A DNA stretch of 64,000 nt from Monodelphis domestica (GCF_027887165.1 NC_077227.1:85995735-86059734), one strand, 5' to 3'. Numbered from the stretch's first letter, positions 46,700 to 59,330 are shown. A program made the numbers and translations. The notes: generated from the sequence alone by a model not told the origin.

Positions 46700-49600
46700 T
46701 TCCTGTTTGTGTGTCTCTTTACATGGGGGGAGTTTTGACTTTCTGTTTTCAGCCTTGTGGTCTCTCTGGTTCTATAGTGGAAGGGGGAGGAGCAGCTTTT
46801 GGTTTTTGCTAGCCTTACTTCCTTATACTTCAAGATAAATATTTAATAAATATTATTAAATATAATATTTGGAGTACTGAATATTAATTTTAATCTTTAC
46901 ATTTTTGGCTTACCATGATGAGATTAAAAATTCTCAAAAATTTTTGAGCAGATAACATTACAGTAAAGATGGTGAGATTGCCTGGTCACTGCCCAACATG
47001 AGGGTCTGGTGGCAGGGTGTGCCTGTGGTCCTGTGCCACCCTGCTGCCTGCCACTGCCTGCTGTTCCTCCTGTCCATCTCCTTGGCCAGCATTCATCACT
47101 GCTCTCCACTTAGCTTGGAACCTCCTTTTGCCAAGACTAGATCCACCACAAAAGCCTGCCAATCCCAGCCATTTTTTCCACAGAGGGTGACTTATAAAAA
47201 TCTTTCCACCCCAATGCCTTTCCACACTCCGCATGTGTGTTTCTAGCCTGCCATCGCCATTTTTCAGCATGGAAAAAAGAACCCCACACCTTCTAATTTT
47301 CAAGCAGATTTTTTTTAAAAACTGATTCTGGACTCCTGGTTTAAAAGGCTGTTACTAAAAGTTTTCCACAGGGAGGGCAGTTAGTTCCAAATCAGTAGAT
47401 TTAAAGTCAGTTTGGGGAAGAAGCCTGTTTTTTTCCCTTCTTTCTCTTGACCCAAAACACCAAGGAGAAGTGTTTTTTCTCTCATATGCAAATATGCCAT
47501 TGTTTTCCCTCAAAGTTTTGCTTCTTTCTATTTACTCTTTAAACAAACCCCATTCAGTGACTTTCAGGAAAAATGCTATTGCAAACATGCTTGAAACTCT
47601 GAAACAACAGTTTGAGTTGGTAGAGCTAAAAAGTGCAGTTTGGATCTGCTCAATTCTTATCCTAGGACTTTTTATTTTCTTTGGAGATATCCCACTTTAT
47701 TTCCTTCTCCTCAAGAATATGCCACAAACTAGACTGCTTATGCTACAATCCAACCTGAAATAGTTTGACAAAGTTCTAAAAGTTCTAACTGCTCTCAACA
47801 TGCAGAGTGGAGATTCTGCCCTCTGCTTCTATGAGGAAATTCAGGCCTCTGACAAATGAAATCTAAATGGATAATAAATATGGGGAGAGAAGAAGGAAAC
47901 TTTAAAAGATATCTGGAAATTTCTTGCTAACTATTTTGAGTTTATTCTCCTCCAATAATAGTGAACAAGTCTATTGGGATTGGTGAAAAGGATTTTGACT
48001 GCACTGCCTGTCTGCACTTTCTCATTGGTTTATATTATTATATTCACTGATTACTTTAAGGTTTAATTTTTTTTAAGTTTATCTGTTCTAATTTAATCAA
48101 TATACTTCTGTTATACGGAATCATTTTAAGCTATGTTTTGCCTATATTGATCATTAATTTGTACTTTTATCTTTGCTGAAGAACAAAAATATCATTGTAA
48201 GCCCATGAACATCTTGCCCAAACCATTTTCACTAGATCCATCGAAGATGACATGTTGCCTTTGTGTATTGTCACATAGATGATGATGAATACACTTCATC
48301 AAAAGCTATATACAACCTTTAGAGAATTTAATAAGCTAAGAATTTAATTGCAATTTTAAGGGGTCTTCAGAAATAATTTTAGTAACTAGTAGTTTCTAAA
48401 TGGATGATTTATATATATCATAAAGAATGTTGTACTAAAGGTAGAGAAACAAAGAAATATTCCTACCAAGGTTTTTCTATGAATCAGGAAGCTGAAAAAA
48501 GAGCTCCTGCAAAACTCTTCATTTTAATTTACTTCCAGCAAAACAATCTAGATTTCTTGATGATGTTCTAGACCCAAATAAGTTTTTATTTTGTTTAAAA
48601 ATATGTTTGCCAAGGTTGAAAGATTTGCTACATCTATAAAAATTGGGACAAATATCTATCAGTTCATATGTTTTTATGTCATACAGCAACTTATGTGAAA
48701 TATGTGGGTTTGTTTGCTATTGTAATTAACTGGGCTAGTGTGAATTTTGGGGACTTTGGTACTTCTTTGAATGTGCATATTCTACTGTTACTGTTTTATT
48801 CTGAAAATCATTTTGTACTTGCACAAGGCTGACACAGTGTGTCGCTGATTTTAAGCTATATATTTTTGATTTTTAAAACTTTTTTATTATTGTTTTTCCT
48901 TGCATGTGCAATATAGTATATGAGTTTTATTTTTTCTCTCTTTTCTGTATTTGAAGCACATATCAACAGAATTGAGAAGATTTTTCTTTAATTTTTTTAT
49001 TTTGCAGTAATATGTTTTAAATACATTTGTTCTAATATTAATGCATGCCCAAAAAGTTTTAGATTATAAAAATTATGTCATTGATTATTTAAAAGAATTG
49101 TGGGACTTTGCATCATGATTCTGTCTGATTCTAGAAAAAGGGAATATACAAAAGAGCCACTGTACAGTGCTAAAGAAGCACAGAACACCTGCATAGTGCC
49201 TATGGAGCCCAAGGTCAAAGAGACCAGATCCCAGAGGGATTGATATAATTTTGAGCCAAGACAAGAAGATTTGAACTTGTTTGGGGTTCGAGGTTGTGGC
49301 TGTTTTGACATATGTCATAGGCTGGACTTCCTCTGAGCCACATTCTATCAAGCATCTCCTTTTCACTGCCATTCTGGCTCCCACTTGCTGCTGAAAACTA
49401 GTCCCTTTTCTGTCTTTCATAGTGTGGCAAACTTCTATAGTCCTGGCTACTGAATGGGTAAATATATAAATGCTTAAATCATTTTAATTGGACACTGATT
49501 CAAGGACCTGTTATAGATTTGTTTTTCCATTATTTTTTTAGACATAAGACTTACATTTTGTATTTCATCCACATGTTATTTTTCTTTTTTATTTGGATTT

Positions 49601-49985
49601 TTTCATGTCTTTGATTTTCTTTTGCAAATTGATTCATATACCTCATAACTCAGACATGCATCCCTGAGTGATCCCTGTGCTTGTTATTATTCACCTCAGG
49701 GGGGCCAAGTTATTGTGAACTTTGATTTAAATTTGAGCAATTTTAGGATAAGAAACTTGCTACCTCCCAGTATCCAGAATGTGCCATGAAGATAGATGCC
49801 TGCAGAGACCATATGCTATATCAGAAGATCCATAGTAAACTTTGAGATCTGGAGAATTTGAACTTGGGGGGGGTTGAAATGCTTTTGTTTTGAATGTACA
49901 CTCTTATGCCAAAGGGGACTGCCCCCAATTGGCTTTTTGTTAATGCATCTATTATTGGTTTTGTTCCTTTTCCCTTTTGTTTTCC
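46700..49985. other. Unresolved 3.3-kb block, possibly the body of an old LTR element
   Basis: At 46760-46905 there is a TATA-like 'ggttctatagtgg', then 'tatttaataaatattatt' about 90 bp later and a block end near 'aatctttaca', recalling an LTR right end. At the far side (49965-49985) a purine-rich 'aaatgggaaagggatag' recalls a polypurine tract before the LTR-like block at 49990. Two partly similar patches (about 49206-49290 and 49785-49880) share 'atttgaacttg'. No recognisable protein domain was found between. The open frame at 47470-47763 (+) has one hydrophobic stretch but no family match by eye. Confidence 0.25.
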
Positions 49986-49989
49986 TCTT

Positions 49990-50760
49990 AAATGGGAAAG
50001 GGATAGAAAAGTTATTTATCCTATCTTAATCCTGGCAGAGATTAAGTAGCTCTCAACCAGGAAGGCTGATAGTGAATAATCATTTGGCCTCCTCCAAAAT
50101 GGAAGCTATTCTCTCCAGAAACTAGGAAAGGAGTCAGCCTTTCATTCACCCAACAAAGTAGTCCAGGAGTCAGAGTCTAAGTTGAAGCTGATCTCCAAGC
50201 CCACAATCTGCAGTCTCCAGTGAAGCTCCCTCAAAGACTTTCCCCAATCAGAAGACTATCTCCAGAAGATAATCACTTCAGACTCTCTTCTCAAAGACAA
50301 TTTCCTCTGAGGGAGTTTGGGGCTTGCTTTTATGGTGACTTTTTGTCCCTGCCCCTCTTCACAGGGGCCAATCACAGTTTCCAAATTGTCTAGCACTTCC
50401 CAGGAGGCAGTGTTTGTGGGAACTAGTTCTCACCTTCTGGAGGGTTGAATACACATCAAAAGGGTTCACAGATTCCTGACTGGTTGAGTTTCTGAGGATG
50501 TAAAGTCTGATCATAGGATTCACAAGTTTGTGTTAAAAGAATGGAGCTCCCTAAGTAAGTGACTTGTGAGTTCTCTAAGTATCTTGCTAGCATCTCACCT
50601 AGTACTAAGTACAGTGCTCAATCTTTTGTGGATTCAATTCAAAAGTAGACAAAGGAGAGTTACTCCTGTCTTCACAATCTAAATAGGGGTACTTAAGTTA
50701 GTGTTAACTAAATTGTTAACTCAATATAGACAAAGGAAATTAAGGGTTCCCTTTCACAAT
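49990..50760 (-). mobile_element. LTR related to copies A and B (copy C)
   Basis: Shares the same order of blocks: 'ctctccagaaactaggaaag', 'cattcacccaaca', the 'cttttatggtgac' box, 'ggggccaatcacagtttcca', 'aagtgacttgtgagttctct' and a right end 'ccctttcaca'. More distant from A and B than they are from each other. Left end not clear. Fossil. Confidence 0.55.
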
Positions 50761-50808
50761 GTAAACTCACAGAGAACAAAGAATTCCCTTTTACAATGAT
50801 AGTCTTTT

Positions 50809-50995
50809 TTTAACCCTTATAAACCATCTTGGAATTGATACTGTGTGTTAGTTCTAAGGCCAAAGAAAGGTAAGGGCTAAGCAAATGAGGTTAAGTGACT
50901 TGCCCAGGACTCACAGCTATGAATTACCTGAGGCCAGATTTGAACCCAGGACATCCCATCTCTAGGCCTGCCACTTTATCACATACCTGCCCCAG
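50809..50995 (-). repeat. Opossum-type tRNA-derived SINE (SINE1), older copy
   Basis: Reverse complement of the family seen at 40736: 'gaggttaagtgacttgccca', 'gaggccagatttgaaccca', 'ccatctctaggcctg'. Target duplication tagtctttt at 50800-50808 and 50996-51004. More diverged than the copy at 40736. Confidence 0.82.
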
Positions 50996-51519
50996 TAGTC
51001 TTTTAATATTTAAAAAGTGTCAAAATCAAGAAAAGCACATAGCAAGAAGACCATTGACCACCTAACCAGTGGAAAGATTGCTCATTAGTGGCAAGGTTCT
51101 CCAAGAGCTCCCTTTTAAACATGATGGTATCATATCTTTATTGACCCTCCCAACAATATGCAGTCTCCTTAAAGAAATCTATAGGCATCTGAAAGGAATC
51201 AATCTAATAACCATTGTGGGAAAAGGAAGTGAGTAAAAAGTTCACCTACTTTCCAAAAGGTGTTGTTTAATTCTTATTCTTTTTAATCTCTTGTCTTTGC
51301 CCAGATTACAACCTACAACTTGACAGAGAGTCCATGGCATTAGTCTATTATCTCAATAAGCAAGGTTGCATGTGACTATTATCTAATTACCATGTTGGAT
51401 CCAGAGGTAAAAAGGAGAAAGATACCAGGCTTACATATATTTGAGAAGTTTTATGGTACTTAAATGATCCCAAGTTGCTTAGAGTAGTGGAAGAGGTAGA
51501 GATAGAGATTAAATCTATA
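50996..51519. other. No recognisable feature
   Basis: No supported gene or repeat beyond the SINE target duplication at its start. Confidence 0.35.
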
Positions 51520-51790
51520 ATTTCATTGACATAGGAATTCCTAGATGAAGAAACTTCCTCTACCATTGCAGGTTGGCACCTTCTTAGCAATTTATATATC
51601 TTAAATAATATGTATAACTTATAAATTATAAATATAGTCTTAGAGAGTTGCCTAGATCATTGAGAGACTAGGCAATTGAGGTTAAGTAACTTGCCTAGAG
51701 ACACACAGCTAATATGTATCAGAAGTAGAACTTGAACTCAGCTCTTCCTCGATCAATGCCACAACTGCCTCAAAGTCATTTTTTTTAACA
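51520..51790 (+). repeat. SINE-like repeat shared with 26525-26770
   Basis: 'ccattgcaggttggcacctt', 'gttgcctagatcattgagag', 'taagtaacttgcctagagac', 'acacagctaatatgtatcag', 'aacttgaactcagctcttcc'. The middle holds an AT-rich expansion near 51590-51640. Confidence 0.55.
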
Positions 51791-51879
51791 TCAGTACTCT
51801 CCTGGATTATGCTGCTATATGAAAATGAATAATGGAACCAATGTGATCTCAGAAAAAGATCATGTCACTATTACACAAA

Positions 51880-52300
51880 ATGAGCTGGTCCAAACCCCTC
51901 TATATGCAAAAGGATCTCATTCTGTCCCATTTTCCTCTTCAACCAAAGCACTCCAGCTCCTACTCCATACCTTTTCACTGCGTGTTCCCCATGTCTAGAA
52001 TTCCCTCCCTCCTCATCTCTACCTCCTGGCTTCCTGGGTTTCTTTTAGGTCTTAACTAAAAATCCCACCTTCTGCAAGTACCTTTTACCAAAGTCCCTTA
52101 GTGCCACTGACTTCCCTCTAAGAATGCCTCCAATTTGTCCTTTTTATATCCTTCTCATACAGAGTTGTTGTGTATTTTCTCTGTAATTCAATTATGAACT
52201 CCTTGACAGTAGAGACAATTTTGTCCCCCTTTTTTTGTAGCTTCAGCACTTAGCCTGACACAGAGCACATGCTTAATAAATGCATGTTAACATTATCAGC
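51880..52300 (+). mobile_element. L2 LINE 3' end
   Basis: 'ctagaattccctccctcctc', 'cccaccttctgcaagtacct', 'atgaactccttgacagtaga', 'cttaataaatgcatg' follow the L2 3' UTR order on + to its tail. Confidence 0.78.
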
Positions 52301-53344
52301 CACCTTCAATGAAGAGGAAGGTGCAGGAAGGAAAAAAAGGGGAGGTGAATATATTTGTAGAATAATTAAAAGTTGAACAAAATGTTACAATGATTGTAGA
52401 AGTCTGAGTCTAGTGGTAATTTGTCCCATGTTCTCTTCTCTGAAAGGTCTTGCGTATGCAAAATACACACCTGTCTTTGGGAAAAAATAACATTACACCT
52501 CAAGTGAATTCGCCACAGAGGAATCAGAAAGGAGGAAGATAATATGTCCTTGACATCTTTCCTAACCCCATTTTTTTCTTGAGTTACTTTTTCTCTAAAT
52601 TGCATGCTCACTACTTTTCAGAGCACCCAAGCTTCCTGAGTAGGGAGGACACTTGGACATTTTCTAACTTTCCATAAAAAAAGGCTTATCTTTCTTCTGT
52701 GAAGCTGACTTCTGAGGATTCATGATAGCTTACTTCCCCTAACTCAGCAGGCCACATCATCCTGGGGCCTTTGCTTTGGTTTCTTGGTCTTCCTTATTTG
52801 GAGCCCACTCTCTGTAACACAGGCTAAGAATTGGAAGGCCCAGCTGAATCAAAGAAGCATTCATAGGGAAGGAATAGAATTCCTAATCACATTGATCCAT
52901 AGAAAGATATGGGGAAATGAGACCTAAGCTGAAGACAAGAATATCTGGGAGTAACTAAGAAATAACATTTTTTCAAGTAACCTATGGGTAACCAAGAAGG
53001 GTCATAAAGTTCTCTCTTTTGGCTCATTTAAAGGAAAGATCTCAAAATATACCAGGAATTAGAGAGAGGAATTTGGTCATTAAAATACATTAAAAATAAA
53101 AAAGATACCCAAGAGGGAGAGTTTTTTGTATCTATTTTGCATCAAATAACACAACTAATATAGCTTTGCAAGCCTAAACATTTTGGAAAAAAAAAAAGAA
53201 AGGAAGGAAGGAAGGAGTCACCTATAATACTGACCTTTCAGAGGCAAAGTAGAGAGAAAAAATTTTTTACATCATCCACCATGACCTGATAGTCTAAGTC
53301 TGGCTGAGAAGTCTAGAATGGGAGGGAGGCTGGAAAAAAAAATC
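52301..53344. other. No recognisable feature
   Basis: No supported gene. A short GGAA run lies at 53199-53216. Confidence 0.35.
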
Positions 53345-53505
53345 ACTATTTTAGTACTGAAAGGCACCTTTGAGATCATTTAGTCCAACTCCTTCATTTT
53401 ATATAGAAGGAAAGGAAGGTCCAGAAAAAAGGGGTGGGGGCTGGTCCAAGGCCATATAGCAAACCAGCTAGGATTCAAGCCCTCGGCCCCAGCTATTTAT
53501 TCTAG
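53345..53505 (+). repeat. CORE-SINE-like element (MAR1-type)
   Basis: 'tactgaaaggcacctttgag', 'atcatttagtccaactcctt', 'gtccaaggccatatagcaaa', 'ccagctaggattcaagccc'. Confidence 0.6.
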
Positions 53506-53869
53506 ACTGTGGCCCTTTTGCAATGGCCTCTGAGGAATACCTTCAAGCTGGGCTGTGAGGGGAGAAATTTCCCAAAATTGGGGCTCTTGGAGAGACAGGA
53601 TACAGAAATATTTCTTGCAGATAAATCCAATTTGAGTGTTCATCTGGGTTCACACTTTCTATAGAAGTACTAACGAAGCAGCCCCCCAAGAGTTTCCCAA
53701 TTCCAATCTCCCCAAAACCAGCCCAGGTGCTCATTTCCCCACTTCCCAATGAGTTTCTTTTTCTCCTCTGCTTGTCCCCAGCCAACCCATAAATAAATTC
53801 ATTCCAGACCTGAGGAATTGTAGGAAACAGAAGTCTGTCCTTGACAGAAAGCATCTACATATGTCCTAG

Positions 53870-54070
53870 AAAGCATGGCTGTTGACATTTTTGCCAGTGG
53901 CATAGATGTGGCTGTGATTGACATCAGATTTTCAGATGACACAAAGCTGGGACAATCGATAGCATTTTGGTGCCAAATCTAAACCTGATTCTCTGAAACT
54001 TTCATCTCTTGCTTCTTGTTTTGCCTTTGGTGCCAAGCAGAGCAAGACTAATTTTTCTCCCACATTTTGG
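53870..54070. mobile_element. CR1/L3-type LINE fragments
   Basis: 'ttttcagatgacacaaagct' reads as the FxDDTKLG end of a CR1 reverse transcriptase on +. About 60 bp later 'ttggtgccaagcagagcaag' and 'actaatttttctcccaca' read as CR1 3' text on -. These are two small pieces in opposite orientation, so either two copies or a rearranged one. Confidence 0.5.
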
Positions 54071-54477
54071 GCCATAACATACTTTTGGGGTATTGATTTA
54101 TAAGCCATTGTAGTAAGCCATCAGACATGTGCCAAATTAGATATGTACAAAGGAGCTGGTATTCTACAAGGAGCACTGAGGAAGGCTACAGAGATAATGC
54201 AACTAGAGAGCTTCATCCCAAAGCCTCACTCTACAAAGAGTTCTTCCATATTCTGCAGAAACCAAATTCTACTCACTCAGCTCAACTAAGTCTCCACTGC
54301 CCCTGCTGACTGAGGAATTTAACTCCTCTCTCTTATAACATCTTCCTCCTGAGTCTTTTGAGAGTTCAGAAAGCCAAGCACATTCTTTCCTACTTATGTT
54401 CCATCCCGCGTCTATCTTTGGGGAGCTGAGCCAGACTTTATACATTATCCCAGGAGGTTTCTCCTAAAATCTCCAAT

Positions 54478-54800
54478 TCAATTCAATAAACATGTATTAA
54501 GTGTCTACTATGTCCTAGGTACTATGACAAAAGACAGGCTTTACCCTCAAGAAGATTATAGTCTAAAGGAGGAGAAAGCATGCAAATAGGTATATGATAA
54601 ATAGGAAATAATTAAAAGCACAAAAGCACTAGAATAAAGAAAGTTTGGGAAAGGCTTCCTATAAAGAATGAGATTTTTATATAGGACTTAAAGGAAGCTA
54701 AGGAGGTCAGTAACGAGAGCAGAAGAGTTGAGAGCTTTCTAGGCCTGGGGGACAGCCAAACAAAGTGCCTCCAAAGGAGAGGTGTCATGAAAGCAGCCAA
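54478..54800 (-). mobile_element. L2 LINE 3' end
   Basis: 'caataaacatgtattaagtg', 'tctactatgtcctaggtact', 'gaaaggcttcctataaagaa', 'ctaggcctgggggacagcca' follow antisense L2 order for over 300 bp. Confidence 0.75.
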
Positions 54801-55064
54801 CAGCTATTCTAAGAATGTACATTTGTGACTAAGAGGGGAAGAGGCACCCTTGCTACAAATAACTTGAAATGCTCCAGTGTTTGATACCAAGAAAAAAATT
54901 TCAGCTCTAGGTCAAGGAACAGGTTGGTTCTGTGGACCCTTTATAATTTCTAACAAAATCACTTCTCTTTCTTCTCTCTTCTCCCAATATTCTGGTTAGC
55001 CAGATATGTAGGCCTTACTTGGTATTTCCCATTTGGATCACATTTACCTGCTATAGAGGCAGCT

Positions 55065-55315
55065 AGGTAGTGTAGGAGACAGAATACTGGGTTTAGAGTC
55101 ATAAAGACCAAATTTCAAATTCAACCTCAGACACTGACTGTGTTACCCTAGGCAAGTCTTTTAACCTCTATCTCATTTTCCTCAAATGCAATATGAAGAT
55201 ATTAATAGCACCTACCTCACAGGGTTGTTGTAAAAATCAAATGAGATATTTAAAAAGTACTTTGCACAGTGCTTGGAACATAATAGGTGACTGATGAATG
55301 CTTATGTCTTTCCTT
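55065..55315 (+). repeat. MIR/THER-type SINE, near full length
   Basis: 'ggcagctaggtagtgtagga', 'ttacaaatt'-like middle, 'accctaggcaagtcttttaa', 'cacagggttgttgtaaaaat', 'gcacagtgcttggaacataa'. Confidence 0.75.
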
Positions 55316-55854
55316 ACTCTAAAACTCTACTCTATAGCAAAAATGCTAATGTGTGTAAATTTTAATTAAAAACTTATAAATAGAGAACAAATAAGGAACA
55401 TTCCTTCTTCTTGAGAAACAAAAGGCTATTCTGATCCAAGAACCTGGAAATGTTAAAACCAACTGGGAACTATTCAAGGGAGCAGCAGCCCTTTTTGCTT
55501 CACAGTAGTTAACTATAACCCCCAATACCACAAAAAGGATGTCAAAGGGATCTGCAGTTGGCATTTATCTTGGCACCATTTATTCCTATGTGAGTCTTTA
55601 AAATGTTGAAAGTGGAGATCATTGCTAATAACCAAGGAAACAGGACTGTCCCAACCTATAAAACTTTTACAAACACAGAAAGTTCAATTATTTATGTTGC
55701 AAAGAATCAATTTGCAATGACTCCCACCAACACAGTCTTTGATGTCAAACATCTGAGTGGTCACAAATTTGATGATGCAAGTATATAGTCAGACTTGAAA
55801 CATGGATCTCTCATAGTGGAGAATGATGCAGGTAAACCTAAATAAGGTCCAAGT

Positions 55855-56511
55855 TGTAAAAATAAATGGCAAGTTATAAAAATAAAATATTTAGATGGAA
55901 AAACTCTTCCAATATAGGTTCAAAACTGTTCAAAAACTGTTTAACTCACTAATCAGGTTCAAACTATTTGGATACTTTCAGATACTTTTGATAGAGGTAG
56001 TCAAAAGTATCCTCAGTGATGAAGTGAAGCTCAAATGTGAACTTCCTTTCAGAGCCAGGTGTTAAAGATGCTAAAGAGACTCTTATTATATAAAATAAAA
56101 TGTTTATTGAAACTGTTCAATATAAGGATAAAGAAGGATTTCTAATTCTAAGGGATTCAAAATCCTCCCAAATAAACTCCCAGGTTCCACAAGGAACTGC
56201 TTCTCCTGTGTTTCACAGGCTACACTAATGATCCCTGATCTGACTAACCCAAATTTATACTATCTAAATTAAAACTACCACTATTATCCTTATAAATCTT
56301 AACTTTACCTTCAAATTATAAAGTAGCAAAGGCTAGCTGGTTGAATCTCAACAAGAATCAAATTAGGACTCTGAGTCTTAACAGATTCAGACAGTCCAAA
56401 CCAAAGACCAGGTTTTTCTTTGGTCTTCTCAGAATTAAACAATCTATAAAACCACAATAGATATTCAATAGTGTTTCCCAAATTGGAAAAAGAAAACACT
56501 GAGCTCCTTCA
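55855..56511 (-). mobile_element. Solo LTR inserted in the HSPA8 retrocopy
   Basis: 657 bp with TG at the left and CA at the right, flanked by a 4-bp duplication aagt (55851-55854, 56512-56515) at the codons for 'VQVEYKG'. On - an AATAAA signal lies at the complement of about 56099-56106, with a TATA-like 'ctttataatttg' further upstream. No internal retroviral sequence. It must be younger than the retrocopy. Confidence 0.7.
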
Positions 56512-57966
56512 AAGTGGAATACAAAGGGAAGAACCAAAGTTTCTATCCAAATGAAATATTTTTTGTGATCTTTACCAAGATGAAAAAAATTGCTGAAGCT
56601 TAATTTAAAAAGACTGTCACAAATGTTGTCATCACAGTACCAGCAGACTTCAACAGTTTCCAGTATCAGGCCACCAAAGATGTTGGAATTATCTCTGGTT
56701 TCAGTGTGCTCCAAATCATCAATGAGCCAACTGCTACTGCTATTACTTATGCCTTGAACAAAAGAAAATGTCAGTGCAAAGAGAAATGTGTTAATCTTTG
56801 ATCTTGAAGATCTTACTTTCAGTGTCTCCATCTTATCATTGAAGGTGGCATCTTTGAAGTTAAATCTACAGCTGGGGACATCCACTTTGGTGGGGAGGAT
56901 TTTGATGAGTGCTTTGTCAACCATTTCATTGCTGAGTTCCGACAAAAGCACAAGAACATCAGTGAAAACAAGAGGGCCATCTGCCGTCTGTGCATTGATG
57001 GTGAGTGTGCAAAGCGCATTCTCTCTTCCAGAACCAGACCAAAATTGAGATTGATTCCCTCTATGAAGGTATCAATTTCTATACTTCTATCCATTGTTCC
57101 CATTTTGAAGAGTTGAAGGCTGATCTGTTCTGTAGCTAAATGGACCCTGTGGAAAAGGCCCTAAGAGATATCAAATAAGAAAAATCACAGATTTATGACA
57201 TCATCCTGGTGGGTAATTCAATGTGGATCCCTCAAATTCAGAAGCTTCTTTAGAATGTGGTACAACAAGAGTGTCAATTATGATAAGGCTGTTGCCTATG
57301 TTGCAGCTGTCCAGGCCACCATTTTGGCTGTAGTTAAATCTGAGAATGTGTAGGACTTGCTGCTGTTGGATGTAGCTCCTCTTTCCCTTGGAATTGAAAC
57401 TGCCAGTGACATTTCTGATCAAATGTAATACCCCCATTTCTACCAGCAGATACAGACCTTTACCACCTGTTCTGACAACCAGCCTGGTGTGTTTATTTGG
57501 ATTTATGAAGATGAGAAAGTAATGACAAAGGATAACAATCTGCTTAGCAAGTTTGAACTCACAGGAATCTCTCTTGGCCTCAGGGATGTTCCATAGACTG
57601 AAGTAACATTTTACATGGATGCAAGTGGCATCCTCAATGTTTTTGCTATGAATAAGAGCACAAGAAAGGAGAATAAGATCACCATGTCCAATGGCAAAGG
57701 TAATATAAACTAAGCAAGCATTGAATATATGGTACATGAGGTAAGAAATATGAAGATAAGAAGCAAAGAAACAAGATGTCTTCCAAGAATTCTCTGGATT
57801 CATGCACCTCAATATGAAAGCTATCATAAGGGATGTGAAAGCCCATAGCAAAAGTGGCAATGGAGATAAACAGAAGATTACTGACAAATGTATTGAAATA
57901 ATCAACTGGCTGAATAAGAACCAGACTGTTAAGAAGGAAGAATCTGAGCATAAGCAGAAGGAATTG

Positions 57967-58243
57967 GGATGGGAGTAGAAACACAGAAGAAAAACAACTG
58001 CTTGATCACATGGTTCAATGGGGATATGATTGGGGATGTAGAATCTAAATGATCAACCTAGTGAAAATATCAATAATATGGAAATAGGTCTGGATCAATG
58101 ACACATGTAAAACACAGTGGAATTATGCATTGGATATGGGGGAGGGGATGGGGAGAAGGGGAGAGAAAGAACAAAAATCATGGAACCATGGAAAAAATAT
58201 TCTAAAATAATTAATTAAATAACATTTTTAATTTTTAAAAAAA
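57967..58243 (+). mobile_element. L1 LINE 3' end inserted in the HSPA8 retrocopy
   Basis: A 5'-truncated, 277-bp marsupial L1-type 3' end: 'caatggggatatgattgggg', 'ggaaataggtctggatcaat', 'cacagtggaattatgcattg', then a poly(A). Perfect 11-bp duplication agaaggaattg at 57956-57966 and 58244-58254, within the codons for 'QKELEKV'. Confidence 0.88.
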
Positions 58244-58652
58244 AGAAGGAATTGTAAAAGGTCTCTAACCCCATGGTTACTAAGCTGTACCTGGATACAA
58301 GGGCCATGCCAAAAGGCATGCTTAGTAAGTTCCCAGGGGGTGAAGCAGCCCCATCTGAAGGAATTTCTTCCAGACTCACTGTTGAAGAGCTCAACTAGCC
58401 ATATCAGAAGGAAGAGCCTCCCATATACCTTTCTAAAAATTGAAAGACTTAAATTTGTAGCCAAGGCATTATGCAGTTGAAAAGTAAGGTTTCAGCTATG
58501 ATGTAAATGTGGGCATTCAGAATACTTGAGTGTGTGCAGTGGGAGAGAAGCTAACAATACCGTACTTTATCAATACTGTAAACAAGTAGAAATTCAATTC
58601 TTGTGCTGGAGAATAAAATCTATTTAAAATTGGCCCCATTAAAAAAAGAAAG

Positions 58653-59104
58653 TTGGAGAGCAACATTAAACTGGACAAGGCTGCCCTATCTATGCATTCG
58701 CAATTCAGATATGCCTGAAAATCAATCACATGCCTCTGAGTGTAGCAGGTTTCAAGAATGGTGAAGTATGGATCAGTTCACTTTTATTTTTAAGTTACTC
58801 CTGCTGGTATGGTTGGAAGCTCTGTTTGAAAGGCAAGCCACTGACCTGAGTAATGAGGAAGCCAAAAATCATCCTTGGAGTCCCCCAGTTCCATTCTCTA
58901 CCCTTCCCCACATACTGGCAACTTAGTGCCTTTCTCCCTAGCACTATCTTCTAAATTATAATAACATGAATTATACTGCTATAATACATATTGTCACATA
59001 TTATATACTAATATATTAGTATATATACTATATGTGTTGCTATATTATTAAATTATTAAAATATATATTATAACTACTATAATTATTATTATTGATATTA
59101 TAAC
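58653..59104. other. No gene; AT-rich with small palindromes
   Basis: Flank of the HSPA8 retrocopy. The stretch 58980-59104 is almost pure AT and holds short palindromes such as 'atactaatatattagtat'. Confidence 0.4.
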
Positions 59105-59330
59105 TAATATTATATTGAGCCTTAAGGTTTGCAGAGCACTTTACAAATGTGATCTCATTTGATCCTCACAATAATCCTGAGAGATACATTCTCTTATTAT
59201 CCCTGTTTTACAGATGAGGAAATTAAGACCCAGAGAGGTTAGGTGACTTGCCCAGAGACACAGGCATGGTGAGTGCCCAAGATCAAATTTGAACAAGTAT
59301 AGCATTAGTACCTATATTGCCACCTGTTGG
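59105..59330 (-). repeat. MIR SINE
   Basis: 'gccttaaggtttgcagagca', 'tgatctcatttgatcctcac', 'tttacagatgaggaaattaa', 'gttaggtgacttgcccagag': well-preserved antisense MIR. Confidence 0.82.

Larger units (their letters stand above)
55539..58652 (+). pseudogene. HSPA8P: HSPA8 (HSC70) processed pseudogene, interrupted by an LTR and an L1
   Basis: HSPA8 encodes the cytosolic HSC70 chaperone: an N-terminal ATPase, a substrate-binding domain and a C-terminal lid. Here its intronless cDNA order is kept. A start-like atgtcaaag lies at 55539, then '[18 protein letters not shown]' (55606-55660), 'NPTNTVFD'-type text, '[17 protein letters not shown]', the ATPase text 'LGGGTFDVSIL'-type region near 56800, '[19 protein letters not shown]' near 57480, '[18 protein letters not shown]' near 57890, then a 3' UTR with aataaaatctatttaaaatt and poly(A) at 58641-58650. 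The Met-x-Pro-Thr-Asn and FDDA residues and the 3' UTR point to HSPA8 rather than HSPA1. It has stops (for example near 55592, 55841 and 57351) and frameshifts, so it is a dead retrocopy. An LTR (55855-56511) and an L1 3' end (57967-58243) inserted later. Confidence 0.95.

Noticed and set aside
47470-47763. A 97-codon open frame with a hydrophobic stretch
   Set aside because: AT-rich DNA gives hydrophobic codons easily; no domain, no start context and no repeat support, so not called as a gene.
57201-57905. A 234-codon open frame on the minus strand
   Set aside because: It is antisense to the HSPA8 retrocopy; the plus strand explains the sequence. The 197-codon minus-strand frame at 56358-56951 is rejected for the same reason.
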